15,839 nucleotides of DNA, from the NCBI GenBank assembly GCA_946482045.1, contig CAMLPZ010000068.1:1-15839 (forward strand), given 5' to 3'. Positions 1 through 6,573 of the stretch are shown one piece after another (position 1 is the stretch's first letter; each line of letters opens with the position of its first letter). This DNA is from an uncultured Asticcacaulis sp. (GTDB lineage Bacteria; Pseudomonadota; Alphaproteobacteria; Caulobacterales; Caulobacteraceae). The notes under the pieces are model-generated. The model was not told the origin of the DNA. It worked only from the letters and a program-made list of their open reading frames with translations, and made no database searches. The translations under genes and the position numbers were made by a program.

Positions 1-29
1 TCCCCTGAGACCCAGACCCCAAACTAAAA

Positions 30-69
30 GGCCCGCCGGCGAAACCGGCGGGCCCTCTTTTATTTTTTT
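30..69. terminator. Strong intrinsic terminator, probably bidirectional
   Basis: A perfect 10-bp GC-only stem (GGCCCGCCGG at 30-39, loop CGAAA at 40-44, CCGGCGGGCC at 45-54) is followed on the plus strand by a T-rich run (55-69). On the minus strand the same stem is followed by TTTTAGTTT (29-21). It therefore fits as the terminator of trcR, whose stop codon is 27 bases away, and of any plus-strand gene entering from the left. No such gene can be seen in the first 29 bases. Confidence 0.9.
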
Positions 70-80
70 CGGAACGAGGA

Positions 81-788
81 TCAGTCCTCGTCTTCCTCTT
101 CGCGATTGGTAAAGGCGCCGCCACCGAAGACGTCTTCGGCCGACAGCTCGCCCTTGCGCGCATAGGGGTTGTCGTCTTCTTCCTCGAACGCCGGTTGCGG
201 CGTTTGTGCCGGCTTCAGCGACGGATCATCCAGCGGGATGCCCAGCTTTTCGGCTTGCTTGCGTTTGGCTTCAGCGGCCTTTCGGACCACGCCGTCGAGT
301 TCGATCTGCGACACCAGGCCCAGCGTTACCGGGTCGACCGGCTTGATGTTGGCGGTGTTCCAGTGGCCGCGCGAACGGACCTGTTCGATGGTCGACTTGG
401 TCGTCCCCAGCAGCTTCGAGATCTGCGCGTCGGTGACTTCGGGGTGGTTCTTGACGAACCAGGCGATGGCGTCGGGGCGGTCCTGGCGGCGCGACACAGG
501 CGTATAGCGCGGCGCCTTCTTAGTCGGCTTCAACAGCTCGGCATGACGGCTCTTTTGCGCGGCCATGCGATAGGTCGGTTTGGCTTCGGCCTTGTCGAGT
601 TCTTCGCGGGTCAGCTGGCCATTGGCGATCGGGTCGGCGCCGCGGATGTCGCGCGCCACTTCGCCGTCGGCGATGCCTTTGACTTCCAGCAAGTGCAGGC
701 CGCAGAAGTCGGCGATCTGCTCGAAGCTCAGGCTCGTATTGTCGACCAGCCACACGGCGGTGGCCTTGGGCATCAGGATGTCTGACAT
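81..788 (-). CDS. trcR: DUF1013 family cell-cycle transcriptional regulator TrcR
   Basis: A 235-residue cytoplasmic protein of the DUF1013 family, confined to alphaproteobacteria; the Caulobacter member TrcR associates with RNA polymerase and affects cell-cycle promoters. The N-terminus (MSDILMPKATAVWLVDN) is the usual family start, followed by a helix-turn-helix-like stretch (LSFEQIADFCGL). A second such stretch, DAQISKLLGTTKSTIEQVRS, lies mid-protein just before GHWN. The C-terminus is a long charged tail ending in EEEDED. The reading frame stays open 50 codons upstream, but ATG 788 is chosen because it matches the family N-terminus and has AAGGA about 8 bases upstream. The gene stands alone, with a 137-base spacer upstream and a terminator directly downstream. 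The symbol rests on recognition of the family. Confidence 0.88.
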   Translation of the reverse strand: MSDILMPKATAVWLVDNTSLSFEQIADFCGLHLLEVKGIADGEVARDIRGADPIANGQLTREELDKAEAKPTYRMAAQKSRHAELLKPTKKAPRYTPVSRRQDRPDAIAWFVKNHPEVTDAQISKLLGTTKSTIEQVRSRGHWNTANIKPVDPVTLGLVSQIELDGVVRKAAEAKRKQAEKLGIPLDDPSLKPAQTPQPAFEEEDDNPYARKGELSAEDVFGGGAFTNREEEDED

Positions 789-839
789 GGTGTCTATCCT
801 TGGTTTTGGAGCCGCGTGTGGCGGCCCAGAAATGGCTAC

Positions 840-917
840 GCCCGGCTTTTGCAGCCGGGCGCGGGGTTGGCCATGGTATAGGATGATTTGTAACGGAAGG
901 AAAGAGGGAAAGGAATC
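840..917 (-). promoter_or_regulatory. trcR upstream region: leader hairpin, possible -10, CcrM-type site
   Basis: In the spacer upstream of trcR, GCCCGGC (840-846) and GCCGGGC (854-860) form a 7-bp hairpin with a 7-base loop, with no T-run on either side. Reading on the minus strand, CCTATACC (875-882) resembles the Caulobacter housekeeping -10 (GCTANAWC); I see no convincing -35. GAATC at 913-917 is a GANTC site, the target of the cell-cycle methyltransferase CcrM, which often marks GcrA-dependent promoters. The sites are visible; their use as a promoter is inference. Confidence 0.35.
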
Positions 918-925
918 ACAACAAC

Positions 926-1500
926 TTAAGCCAGGCACAGCCCCCTCTTCGCCGCCGCGCCATCGCTGTCGGGCAGGATGGTCACCTGTAAAGGCGTGCG
1001 CGTCCGGTTGGCTGAGCTGGAGATCAGCACGACATAGACCTTGCCGTACATACGGAAGCAGTGGCTTTCCTGGACGAAGGACCAGTCGCGGCCCTTCAAA
1101 TGCGGCGCATAGTCGGCAAATGCCTCGGTGCGCATCCCCGCCGAAGCCAGGCTATTGATGACCGTATCACGCAGCTTGGCGCCGTCGCCGCGTTCGGCAC
1201 GGACATGGCAGCCACCGTGGCCATCCTCGCGCACCGTTACCCGGCCGCGACCGTAGATTTTCTGCACCGGCATGCCTGCCTCCTGCATCGTGCGGGCGCG
1301 GCTGCCGACATAGTCTTCGATCTTCCCGCCTTCACGCAGCCAGGTCAGGCAGCCGTTCTCAACGGCAAAGGCCGTGGCGTCCTGGGCGGATGCAAATGGC
1401 GATGGCGCAGGTGCCGCGATGCATGGAAAGCGACGCCGGCGGCCGCAACCGCCAGAAGGCCGGAAGACACAGCAACAAGGCGCGACAGGTTCATTTGCAT
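926..1500 (-). CDS. Secreted hypothetical protein with an apparent frameshift after the signal peptide
   Basis: I do not recognise the family. The mature part, stop at 926, runs from about APAPSPFASAQDATAFAVENGC to GLCLA and has four cysteines (in NGCLTW, GGCHV, SHCFR and GLCLA), which suits two disulfides in an exported protein. Its own frame has no signal peptide: extended upstream it gives Cys/Arg-rich, non-secretory sequence back to a GTG at 1531, which lies inside the promoter. The overlapping frame from ATG 1500 (or ATG 1494) encodes a textbook Sec signal, MNLSRLVAVSSGLLAVAAAG followed by VAFHA, and then hits a stop. A -1 change between about 1395 and 1430 would join the two. This may be a real mutation (making a pseudogene), programmed slippage, or a sequencing error. 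Upstream lies a promoter flanked by two operator-like palindromes. The existence of a gene is fairly sure; its intactness is not. Confidence 0.6.
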
Positions 1501-1506
1501 CCCAAT

Positions 1507-1571
1507 TTGAACTGCGTTCAATTAATACCACAAGCCATGCTGCCCATCAAGGGAGTTTGAACTGTGTTCAA
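1507..1571 (-). promoter_or_regulatory. Sigma70-type promoter bracketed by two identical palindromic operators
   Basis: On the minus strand, TTGATG (-35, 1545-1550), a 17-bp spacer and TATTAA (-10, 1522-1527) form a good promoter for the secreted-protein gene. TTGAAC-3-GTTCAA occurs as a perfect palindrome at 1507-1521, touching the -10 and covering the expected start point, and again at 1557-1571, six bases upstream of the -35. The two centres are 50 bp apart, close to five helical turns. The distal copy overlaps the last codons of the quinone oxidoreductase gene. This is the arrangement expected for a dimeric repressor (TetR- or MarR-type size) acting at two sites; no obvious cognate regulator lies beside it. 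Confidence 0.7.
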
Positions 1572-2548
1572 AATCTGAGAATGACCTTCCCCTTGTGAGT
1601 GCCAGAGTCCATGTAGGCATGGGCCGCCGCGACTTCAGCAAAGTCGAACACCCTGTCGACGATGGGTTTGATGCGCCCAGCTTCAACCAAGGGCCAGACC
1701 CGCTCGCGCACGGCGTCGCTCAAACGCGCCTTTTCATCGCTCGAGCGCGGCCTGAGCATCGAGCCGGTCAGTATGGCCTGTTTCTGCATGATACGGCGCA
1801 GGTCGATCTGAACCTCGGCATTGCGGCTGGTGCCGACTTGGACGATCCGCCCCTTGGGGTTCAAGCACAAAAGGTTCTTAGGCGCAAAGTCGCCGGCGAT
1901 GATGTCGAGCACCACATCGACGCCGCCGGATTCTTTCACGGGCCCAACAAAGTCCCCGGCCTCGGTATCGATGACCAGGTCGGCGCCCAAGGATTTGGCA
2001 AAGGCGCATTTGTCCGCGCCGCGCGCTGTCGCAATCACTTTTGCACCAAACGCCTTGCCCATCTGGACCGTCATCGATCCGATGCCGGAATTGGCGCCGT
2101 GGACCAGCACGGTCTCACCCGCCTTCAGTGCGCCGTGTTCCATCAGATTGGCATAGACGGTCAGAACGGTTTCCGGCAGCGCCCCGGCAGCCTCCAAACC
2201 CAGCCCCTTCGGCACCGGCAGCAGGTGACGGATATCGACCGCGACATATTCCGCATAGCCGCCGCCATTGACCAGGGCGCAAACCTCGTCGCCGACCTTC
2301 CACACCGCTCCATAGGGGGTAGACGGATGAATGGCCTCGATCGTTCCCGATACCTCAAGCCCCAGTATGGGAGATGCCCCCGGCGGTGGCGGATAGAGCC
2401 CGCGCCTTTGCAGGATATCGGGCCGGTTAACGCCGGCAAAGCGCGTGCGGACCAGGGCAAAACCTGGTTCCAATTCCGGTTTTGGCACATCGCCGAGTGC
2501 CAGATCGGCCGGCGCTTCACCGCTGCCGGTGATGAGAACGGCTTTCAT
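1568..2548 (-). CDS. NAD(P)H-quinone oxidoreductase, zinc-independent MDR (PIG3-like)
   Basis: A 326-residue cytoplasmic oxidoreductase of the medium-chain dehydrogenase superfamily, quinone oxidoreductase/PIG3 branch, expected to reduce quinones or other electrophilic carbonyls with NADPH. The N-terminal GroES-like domain (about 1-120) starts MKAVLITGSGEAPADLALGD and includes AGVNRPDILQRRGLYPPPPG. The cofactor domain carries VLVHGANSGIGS (about 147-157), the HGAxSGxG form typical of zinc-free members; the zinc-ligand Cys cluster is absent. Length is normal. ATG 2548 is preceded by AAGGA about 12 bases upstream. The gene is divergent from the DUF1192 gene, and its 3' end overlaps an operator-like palindrome of the next gene. 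The exact substrate cannot be told from sequence. Confidence 0.88.
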   Translation of the reverse strand: MKAVLITGSGEAPADLALGDVPKPELEPGFALVRTRFAGVNRPDILQRRGLYPPPPGASPILGLEVSGTIEAIHPSTPYGAVWKVGDEVCALVNGGGYAEYVAVDIRHLLPVPKGLGLEAAGALPETVLTVYANLMEHGALKAGETVLVHGANSGIGSMTVQMGKAFGAKVIATARGADKCAFAKSLGADLVIDTEAGDFVGPVKESGGVDVVLDIIAGDFAPKNLLCLNPKGRIVQVGTSRNAEVQIDLRRIMQKQAILTGSMLRPRSSDEKARLSDAVRERVWPLVEAGRIKPIVDRVFDFAEVAAAHAYMDSGTHKGKVILRF

Positions 2549-2667
2549 GGTGATTCGTTTTCCTTGATTTCTTCGCGCAAGAGGCGTTTCATAAGGTTAA
2601 GGACGAATGGCCGGAACGGGCCGGAATGTCCAGCGTGATTGACTCCTGACGGGAGAAAGGGTTGCTC

Positions 2668-2889
2668 ATGATTGACGATGAACTGCCGATGTCCCTGCAA
2701 ACGCCGGCCAAGGGCGCGGCTGCCCTGAGCGGCCTTATGCGTGAGGATCTCGACCCGTACAGCGTCGAGGACCTGGAAGAGCGTATAGCACTGCTCGAAG
2801 GCGAAATCCGCCGCGCCCGCGACGCCGTCGAACGCAAAAAAAATCGCCGCTCGGCGGCCGACGCTTTATTCTCTTTTAAGGGAAGTTAA
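2668..2889 (+). CDS. DUF1192 family small protein
   Basis: A 73-residue protein of the DUF1192 family, common in alphaproteobacteria and often found beside rcdA/DUF1465, as here. The middle (DPYSVEDLEERIALLEGEI) is the family hallmark and predicts a short charged helix or coiled coil, followed by a basic stretch (RRARDAVERKKNRRSAA). There is no signal peptide or membrane segment. Start ATG 2668 has GGGAGAAAGG at 2651-2660, seven bases upstream. GACTC (2641-2645) just before the ribosome site is a GANTC sequence. The biochemical function is unknown. Confidence 0.85.
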   Translation: MIDDELPMSLQTPAKGAAALSGLMREDLDPYSVEDLEERIALLEGEIRRARDAVERKKNRRSAADALFSFKGS

Positions 2890-3061
2890 GGATTACTAAC
2901 CCTGTCTGGCGCAGGCTGCGGCCAATTGGGTGGCATGGCCGTTGCACGGAGTTCCGGACAGGTCCGACCGATGACACACCGCCCTTTCCCATGGATTATG
3001 GGACGCGCGGGGTCAGAATGACGACCGCGCCGACACGATTTCAGCATAAGGCTCCTTAAGT

Positions 3062-3586
3062 ATGTCCGACAGTTCCGCCTCACCCCAGACCTCGCGTACC
3101 CATATTGTGCGTGACTTTGCCTCCAGCGACCTGTTCGACCGCACGTTCAAGGAAGGCATGGCCCTGGTCGAAGAGACGGCCTCGTACCTCGATGGCGACG
3201 GCCGCCGCGATTCGCGCCTGTTGAGCCGCGAAGATGCGCTGGTCTATGCCGGTGAAAGCATGCGCCTGACGACCCGCCTGATGCAGATCGCCTCGTGGCT
3301 GCTGGTCCAGCGCGCCGTGCGCGAGGGGGATATGGACGCTTCGGACGCCTGCGACGAAAAGTACCGCATCTCCCCTTTGAGCGCCGAGGCAGCCGACAAT
3401 ACCCATACCCTGCCAGGCGGCTTGCTGAGCCTGCTTGACCGCTCCAACCGCCTCTATGAGCGCATTTCGCACATGGACAAGCGCATGTTCGTCGACGCTG
3501 AGCCCGAAACCGCGATCAACCCGGTGATCAGCCAGTTGCAGCGCCTGCAAAGCGCCTTCAGCGCAGAGAACATCAGCGGTCTTTGA
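3062..3586 (+). CDS. rcdA: RcdA, regulator of CtrA degradation (DUF1465)
   Basis: A 174-residue protein of the DUF1465 family. In Caulobacter, RcdA is a cytoplasmic adaptor that works with CpdR and PopA to bring CtrA and other substrates to ClpXP at the cell pole during the swarmer-to-stalked transition. The body is mostly helical: FASSDLFDRTFKEGMALVEE, then LVYAGESMRLTTRLMQIASW and RALVQR-like helices, and the conserved LPGGLLSLLDRSNRLYERIS segment. The C-terminus (AFSAENISGL) is flexible and hydrophobic. ATG 3062 has AAGG roughly 10 bases upstream. The gene is 172 bases downstream of the DUF1192 gene on the same strand and ends in a clear terminator at 3614. The upstream gap shows no gene; TTAAGGATTACTAAC around the DUF1192 stop is at best a weak CtrA-box resemblance. 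Confidence 0.88.
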   Translation: MSDSSASPQTSRTHIVRDFASSDLFDRTFKEGMALVEETASYLDGDGRRDSRLLSREDALVYAGESMRLTTRLMQIASWLLVQRAVREGDMDASDACDEKYRISPLSAEAADNTHTLPGGLLSLLDRSNRLYERISHMDKRMFVDAEPETAINPVISQLQRLQSAFSAENISGL

Positions 3587-3613
3587 TCCGGTTCAGAACA
3601 GGATTCCTTCGAG

Positions 3614-3641
3614 AAGGCGCTGGCACAACCGGCGCCTTTTT
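3614..3641 (+). terminator. Intrinsic terminator of rcdA
   Basis: AAGGCGCTGG (3614-3623), loop CACAA (3624-3628) and CCGGCGCCTT (3629-3638) make a 10-bp stem with one T-G wobble, followed by a T run to 3641. It sits 28 bases after the rcdA stop. Confidence 0.88.
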
Positions 3642-3885
3642 CGTTCATCTCGGTTTAGGTAGATGAACAGGGGTTGAAGCGAGCCGTCAGACTTCCAACA
3701 TCCTATATGTGTTTGAATATCTTTGTTCTTTCAGGAGGTGGTGTGCGCCCGCCTCTGGTCACAATTCACCGGAGAAGTGCATAGCCCCGTTATGAGAACG
3801 CCTTTGGCACGGCGTTTGAAACCTGAGAGGCGAGCCGTCTCACAACGAGACGCCCGCGACACACGAACAAGGGGTTTTGAACACC
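3642..3885 (+). other. Noncoding region upstream of the XRE regulator
   Basis: No gene is supported here. The first part is AT-rich (about 3690-3735, including CCTATATGTG and TTGAATATC) and probably holds the promoter, but I cannot fix -35 and -10 elements. Two small hairpins lie nearer the gene: AACGCC (3797-3802) with GGCGTT (3811-3816), and CGTCTC (3836-3841) with GAGACG (3847-3852). If transcribed they would sit in a leader of more than 100 bases. Confidence 0.4.
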
Positions 3886-4269
3886 ATGGCCACTGACATC
3901 GACCTGCACCTCGGTAAACGCCTGCGCCGCCGCCGCCGCCTCCTGGGCTTGACCCAGCAGCAGCTGGCCTTGGCCGTCGGCATCCGCTTCCAGCAGATCC
4001 AGAAGTACGAATGCGGCGCGAACCGCATCTCGGCCGCCCGTCTCTTCCAACTGGCCAAGGCGCTGGAAACCCCGATCAACTATTTCTACGACGGCCTGAC
4101 CGACGACAAGACCGAAGTCGCCGCCGTCCAGAATGAAGGCATCGAAGTGTTTTCGCGCAAGGAGACGCTCGACCTCATCCAGGCCTATTATCGCCTGTCG
4201 GAGCGTCCGCGCCGCCGCCTGCTCGACCTCGCCAAGTCGCTGAACGGCGATAGCGAGCAAGCCGCCTAA
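3886..4269 (+). CDS. XRE-family helix-turn-helix transcriptional regulator
   Basis: A 127-residue DNA-binding protein. The HTH-XRE domain fills about residues 11-70: KRLRRRRRLLGLTQQQLALA, then VGIRFQQIQKYECGANRISA (recognition helix region), then LFQLAKALETPINYFYDGL. The C-terminal part (about 85-120) contains a second helical segment, ETLDLIQAYYRLSERPRRRL. This subfamily is widespread in alphaproteobacteria, where related small XRE proteins regulate cell-cycle and surface-attachment genes; I cannot assign this one a target. ATG 3886 is preferred over the in-frame TTG nine bases earlier because AAGGGG (3869-3874) is 11 bases from the ATG but only two from the TTG. It is followed by an alphaproteobacterial palindrome and then hisN. 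Confidence 0.85.
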   Translation: MATDIDLHLGKRLRRRRRLLGLTQQQLALAVGIRFQQIQKYECGANRISAARLFQLAKALETPINYFYDGLTDDKTEVAAVQNEGIEVFSRKETLDLIQAYYRLSERPRRRLLDLAKSLNGDSEQAA

Positions 4270-4275
4270 GGCCAA

Positions 4276-4319
4276 GCGCTTTCCAAAAAGTGTGAAGCGG
4301 TTTTTGGATTAGAAAGCGC
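4276..4319. repeat. Alphaproteobacterial intergenic palindrome, copy 1 (GTGAAGCG loop)
   Basis: Two stacked stems: outer GCGCTTT (4276-4282) with AAAGCGC (4313-4319), inner CCAAAAA (4283-4289) with TTTTTGG (4301-4307). The loop is GTGTGAAGCGG, and ATTAG is bulged on the 3' side. It starts six bases after the XRE gene stop codon. The form GCGCTTTyC...GTGAAGCGG...GAAAGCGC is a scattered repeat I recognise from alphaproteobacterial intergenic DNA. A second copy with different stem bases but the same loop core is at 7506-7530. No long T-run follows, so termination activity is doubtful. Confidence 0.7.
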
Positions 4320-4393
4320 GACAAGCAAAAAGTTGGCAAGCGCCGGCGGGCTCGCGGGATTACCACCGCTGGCGCACGCCACCGATTTCGTAT

Positions 4394-4426
4394 AGACCCG
4401 CATGCCGTGAGACGGTATGCGGGTCT
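4394..4426 (+). promoter_or_regulatory. Stable hairpin immediately before the hisN start codon
   Basis: AGACCCGCATGCCG (4394-4407), loop TGAGA (4408-4412) and CGGTATGCGGGTCT (4413-4426) form a 14-bp stem with one G-U wobble. The stem ends two bases before ATG 4428 and would occupy the whole ribosome-binding region, in which no separate Shine-Dalgarno sequence is visible. TATAGA at 4391-4396 overlaps the left arm and could be a -10, in which case the transcript would contain only part of the stem. It could alternatively act as a weak terminator for the XRE gene. Confidence 0.55.
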
Positions 4427-4427
4427 T

Positions 4428-5240
4428 ATGATTTTGCAGCCCGACTATGCCCGCCTCGAAGCCTTCGCGCTTGACCTTGCCGCCGCCGCCGCCAAGGCCG
4501 CCCTGCCCCATTTTCGGCTGCTGGGCTTGGGCGAAGACAACAAACTGGCCCATCTGTCCAGCTTCGATCCGGTCACAGAAGCCGACAAGGGCGCCGAACG
4601 CGCCATTCGCGCCCTGATCAACCTGCATTTCCCTGATCACGGCATTATCGGCGAGGAATATGGCGAGGAGAATACGGGAGCCGACTTCGTCTGGGTGCTC
4701 GATCCGGTCGATGGCACTCGGGCTTTCATATCTGGCCTGCCGTTGTGGACGACGCTGATCGGACTACGGTATTTGGGCCGGCCGGTCCTCGGTGTCATTG
4801 CTCAACCGGTTTTGAAGGAAGTTTTCCTGGGCTCGCCGCTTGGATCGAAACTCATCACGCCCAACGGCCAGAAACCGCTTAAGGTCCGTTCGTGTATCAA
4901 TCTGAGCGACGCGGTAATCGCCACGACAGATCCTTATCTGTTCCCGGGTATCGAAGCCGATGCCTATAATGCCCTGCGCAAGGCGGTGAAGCTGGCGCGC
5001 TATGGCTGCGACGCCTACGCCTTCGCCATGGTGGCGCAAGGCACGATGGACATCGCTTTGGAGACCGGCCTGAAGCCGTGGGACATCGAAGCCATCATTC
5101 CGGTGATCGAAAACGCCGGCGGAATGGTGACCAACTGGCGCGGCGAGGATGTGCCCGCCGAAGCCGGACAGGTGATAGCGGCCGGTTCACGCGAACTGAT
5201 CGACCAGGCCCTGACGCATCTGCGCCCGGCGGCGAGCTAA
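4428..5240 (+). CDS. hisN: Histidinol-phosphatase, inositol-monophosphatase type (HisN)
   Basis: A 270-residue Mg-dependent phosphatase of the inositol monophosphatase fold, predicted to dephosphorylate L-histidinol phosphate to histidinol in histidine synthesis. Metal-site motifs are intact: GEEYGEE (about 75-81), LDPVDGTRAF (91-100; D92 and D95) and KPWDIEAI (216-223; D219). The sequence RAFISGLPLWTTLIGL after the DPVDGT motif is characteristic of the HisN branch rather than the SuhB branch, which has TNF there; compare the true SuhB at 12443. The frame is open upstream to a GTG at 4407 inside the hairpin loop; ATG 4428 (MILQPDYARL) is the better start. It is separated by 158 bases from the XRE gene, and no other his genes are in the window. 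Confidence 0.87.
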   Translation: MILQPDYARLEAFALDLAAAAAKAALPHFRLLGLGEDNKLAHLSSFDPVTEADKGAERAIRALINLHFPDHGIIGEEYGEENTGADFVWVLDPVDGTRAFISGLPLWTTLIGLRYLGRPVLGVIAQPVLKEVFLGSPLGSKLITPNGQKPLKVRSCINLSDAVIATTDPYLFPGIEADAYNALRKAVKLARYGCDAYAFAMVAQGTMDIALETGLKPWDIEAIIPVIENAGGMVTNWRGEDVPAEAGQVIAAGSRELIDQALTHLRPAAS

Positions 5241-5247
5241 GCAAGTG

Positions 5248-5398
5248 CCCCACCACCATCTGCTCCGCAGACGGTCCCCCTCCCCATCGCTGTGCGACAG
5301 GGAGGAGTGAACGTGCTCGTTTCTCCTCCCTGTGCCGAAGGCATGGGGAGGGGGACCGCACGAGGCGGTGCTTGCACCGACGAGATGTGGTGGTGGGG
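5248..5398. repeat. Long palindromic repeat, family A copy 1 (convergent gap after hisN)
   Basis: Nested inverted arms: outer CCCCACCACCATCT (5248-5261) with AGATGTGGTGGTGGGG (5383-5398), middle CGGTCCCCCTCCCCAT (5272-5287) with ATGGGGAGGGGGACCG (5343-5358), inner CAGGGAGGAG (5298-5307) with CTCCTCCCTG (5323-5332). The element fills most of the 205-base gap between hisN and the convergent hydrolase gene. It encodes no protein I would support. The same modules recur at 10101-10240 in a different order. The family is typical of Caulobacterales intergenic DNA. Confidence 0.85.
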
Positions 5399-5445
5399 TT
5401 CCTTACTTTTATAGTTCAACCGCAGGCACGGCTGAATAGTCCCGC

Positions 5446-6573
5446 TCAGGCCCGCTTTTCGGCGTCATCCGGCGTCAGGCCAGGCTCCGTCTCGGGCAGG
5501 TGCTCATCGTCCAGCGCCAGGGCATCCGTCACCGCCATGGCGACTTCATCCAGACCGTCCACTGGGACCTTGGCCGGGCTCGGCGCCCGCACCGCGCCAC
5601 GAGGGGCCACGAAGTCCAGCAGCTTGTCAATCTCGGCAAAGGCTTCGCGGCGATATTCCTCGGCCTCGATCAGGATTTCATGCTCGGCGCCTGCGATTTC
5701 GACATAGGTCGCCTTGCCGAGCTTCTTGGCGAACGCCTTGGACGGCTGCTTGGCGATCAGGTGGTCGTCACCCGAACACAGGATGGTCACCGGCGTCTTG
5801 ACCTTCTTGGCGACCTTGTTCTTGTCCTTGAGGATGGTCTCGCCCAGCTTGAGCGCGAACGACAGCCAGCCCCAGGTCGGCGAGCCCACGGCCAGGTGCG
5901 GGCAGGCGAACAGCTGTTCGCGCCAGGTATTGTAGCGCGCCGCATCGTGCGTCAGGGCGTCGTTCTCAAAGGTGTGCTCGAACGGATCGTCGAACAGCTC
6001 CGGCACATAATCGGTGCCGCGGCCGTGATTAACGTGCCAGTTGGTCTGGAAATGCACGGCCCACAGGGCGTGGCGGCCGGTCTTGACGCGCAGCATCGGA
6101 TTGATGAACAGCGCGCCTTCGATGCGGCTCTCGCCCTTGATCAGGGCGGCCATATTAAGCGCCCCGCCCATCGAATGGCCCAGCATGATCCAGGGCTTGG
6201 GCGCGCGGTCCTCGAACGAATCGAGCAGGCGCTGATAGTCGTCGAGGAATTCGTCCGCTGCGCGTGCATGGCACTTCAGCCGGTCCGGCAGCAGGCGTGC
6301 CGACAGCCCCTGCCCGCGCCAGTCGTGGACGACGACGCAGACATCGCGCGCCAAAAGGTCACGCACGACCTCATAATACTTTTCAATCGGTTCGGAGCGG
6401 CCAGGGCTTATGAAGACGGTACCGCGCGGGCGGCCCGACGGCTCCCAGTAGCCGAGACGCAGGCGCAGGCCACCGGCACCGCGATACCATTCGCCGTTGC
6501 CGCCTTCGGGCGCCTGCGACTCAGGGATCGACATAAGGGGGGCACTCTGAGACAGCGCTGCAATCCGGCTCAT
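5446..6573 (-). CDS. Alpha/beta hydrolase, lysophospholipase/monoacylglycerol lipase-like
   Basis: A 375-residue serine hydrolase of the PldB/serine aminopeptidase S33 group. The nucleophile elbow is LGHSMGG (S134), preceded by HDWRGQGLS (83-91), typical of monoglyceride lipase-like enzymes. The acid is in CSGDDHL (D269 or D270) and the histidine in GAEHEI (H298), so the triad is complete. The last 50 or so residues are a Pro/Asp/Glu-rich tail beyond the fold (DDEHLPETEPGLTPDDAEKR). No signal peptide is seen. ATG 6573 overlaps the stop of the upstream methyltransferase gene (ATGA), so the two are probably translationally coupled. The likely substrate is a lysophospholipid or monoacylglycerol, which is inference from the family. 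A palindromic repeat lies downstream. Confidence 0.85.
   Translation of the reverse strand: MSRIAALSQSAPLMSIPESQAPEGGNGEWYRGAGGLRLRLGYWEPSGRPRGTVFISPGRSEPIEKYYEVVRDLLARDVCVVVHDWRGQGLSARLLPDRLKCHARAADEFLDDYQRLLDSFEDRAPKPWIMLGHSMGGALNMAALIKGESRIEGALFINPMLRVKTGRHALWAVHFQTNWHVNHGRGTDYVPELFDDPFEHTFENDALTHDAARYNTWREQLFACPHLAVGSPTWGWLSFALKLGETILKDKNKVAKKVKTPVTILCSGDDHLIAKQPSKAFAKKLGKATYVEIAGAEHEILIEAEEYRREAFAEIDKLLDFVAPRGAVRAPSPAKVPVDGLDEVAMAVTDALALDDEHLPETEPGLTPDDAEKRA

Noticed and set aside
169..785. Long plus-strand open frames opposite trcR
   Set aside because: They mirror the high-GC trcR codons, have no ribosome sites and no family-like sequence; similar mirror frames occur opposite most genes here.
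1505..1598. Start of the secreted-protein gene at GTG 1531
   Set aside because: This codon lies in the promoter between its -35 and the operator over the start point, and the extension is not a signal peptide.
1595..2638. 347-codon plus-strand open frame opposite the quinone oxidoreductase
   Set aside because: The minus strand encodes a clear, full-length oxidoreductase with motifs; the plus frame shows no domain and is a codon-bias shadow.
2884..2902. CtrA box upstream of rcdA (TTAA-N7-TTAA)
   Set aside because: The sequence TTAAGGATTACTAAC matches only one half site well; spacing or bases fail for the second half.
5248..5398. CRISPR-like or IS-end interpretation of the palindromic repeats
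   Set aside because: There is no regular repeat-spacer array, no transposase and no visible target duplication; nested inverted arms fit dispersed intergenic palindromes.
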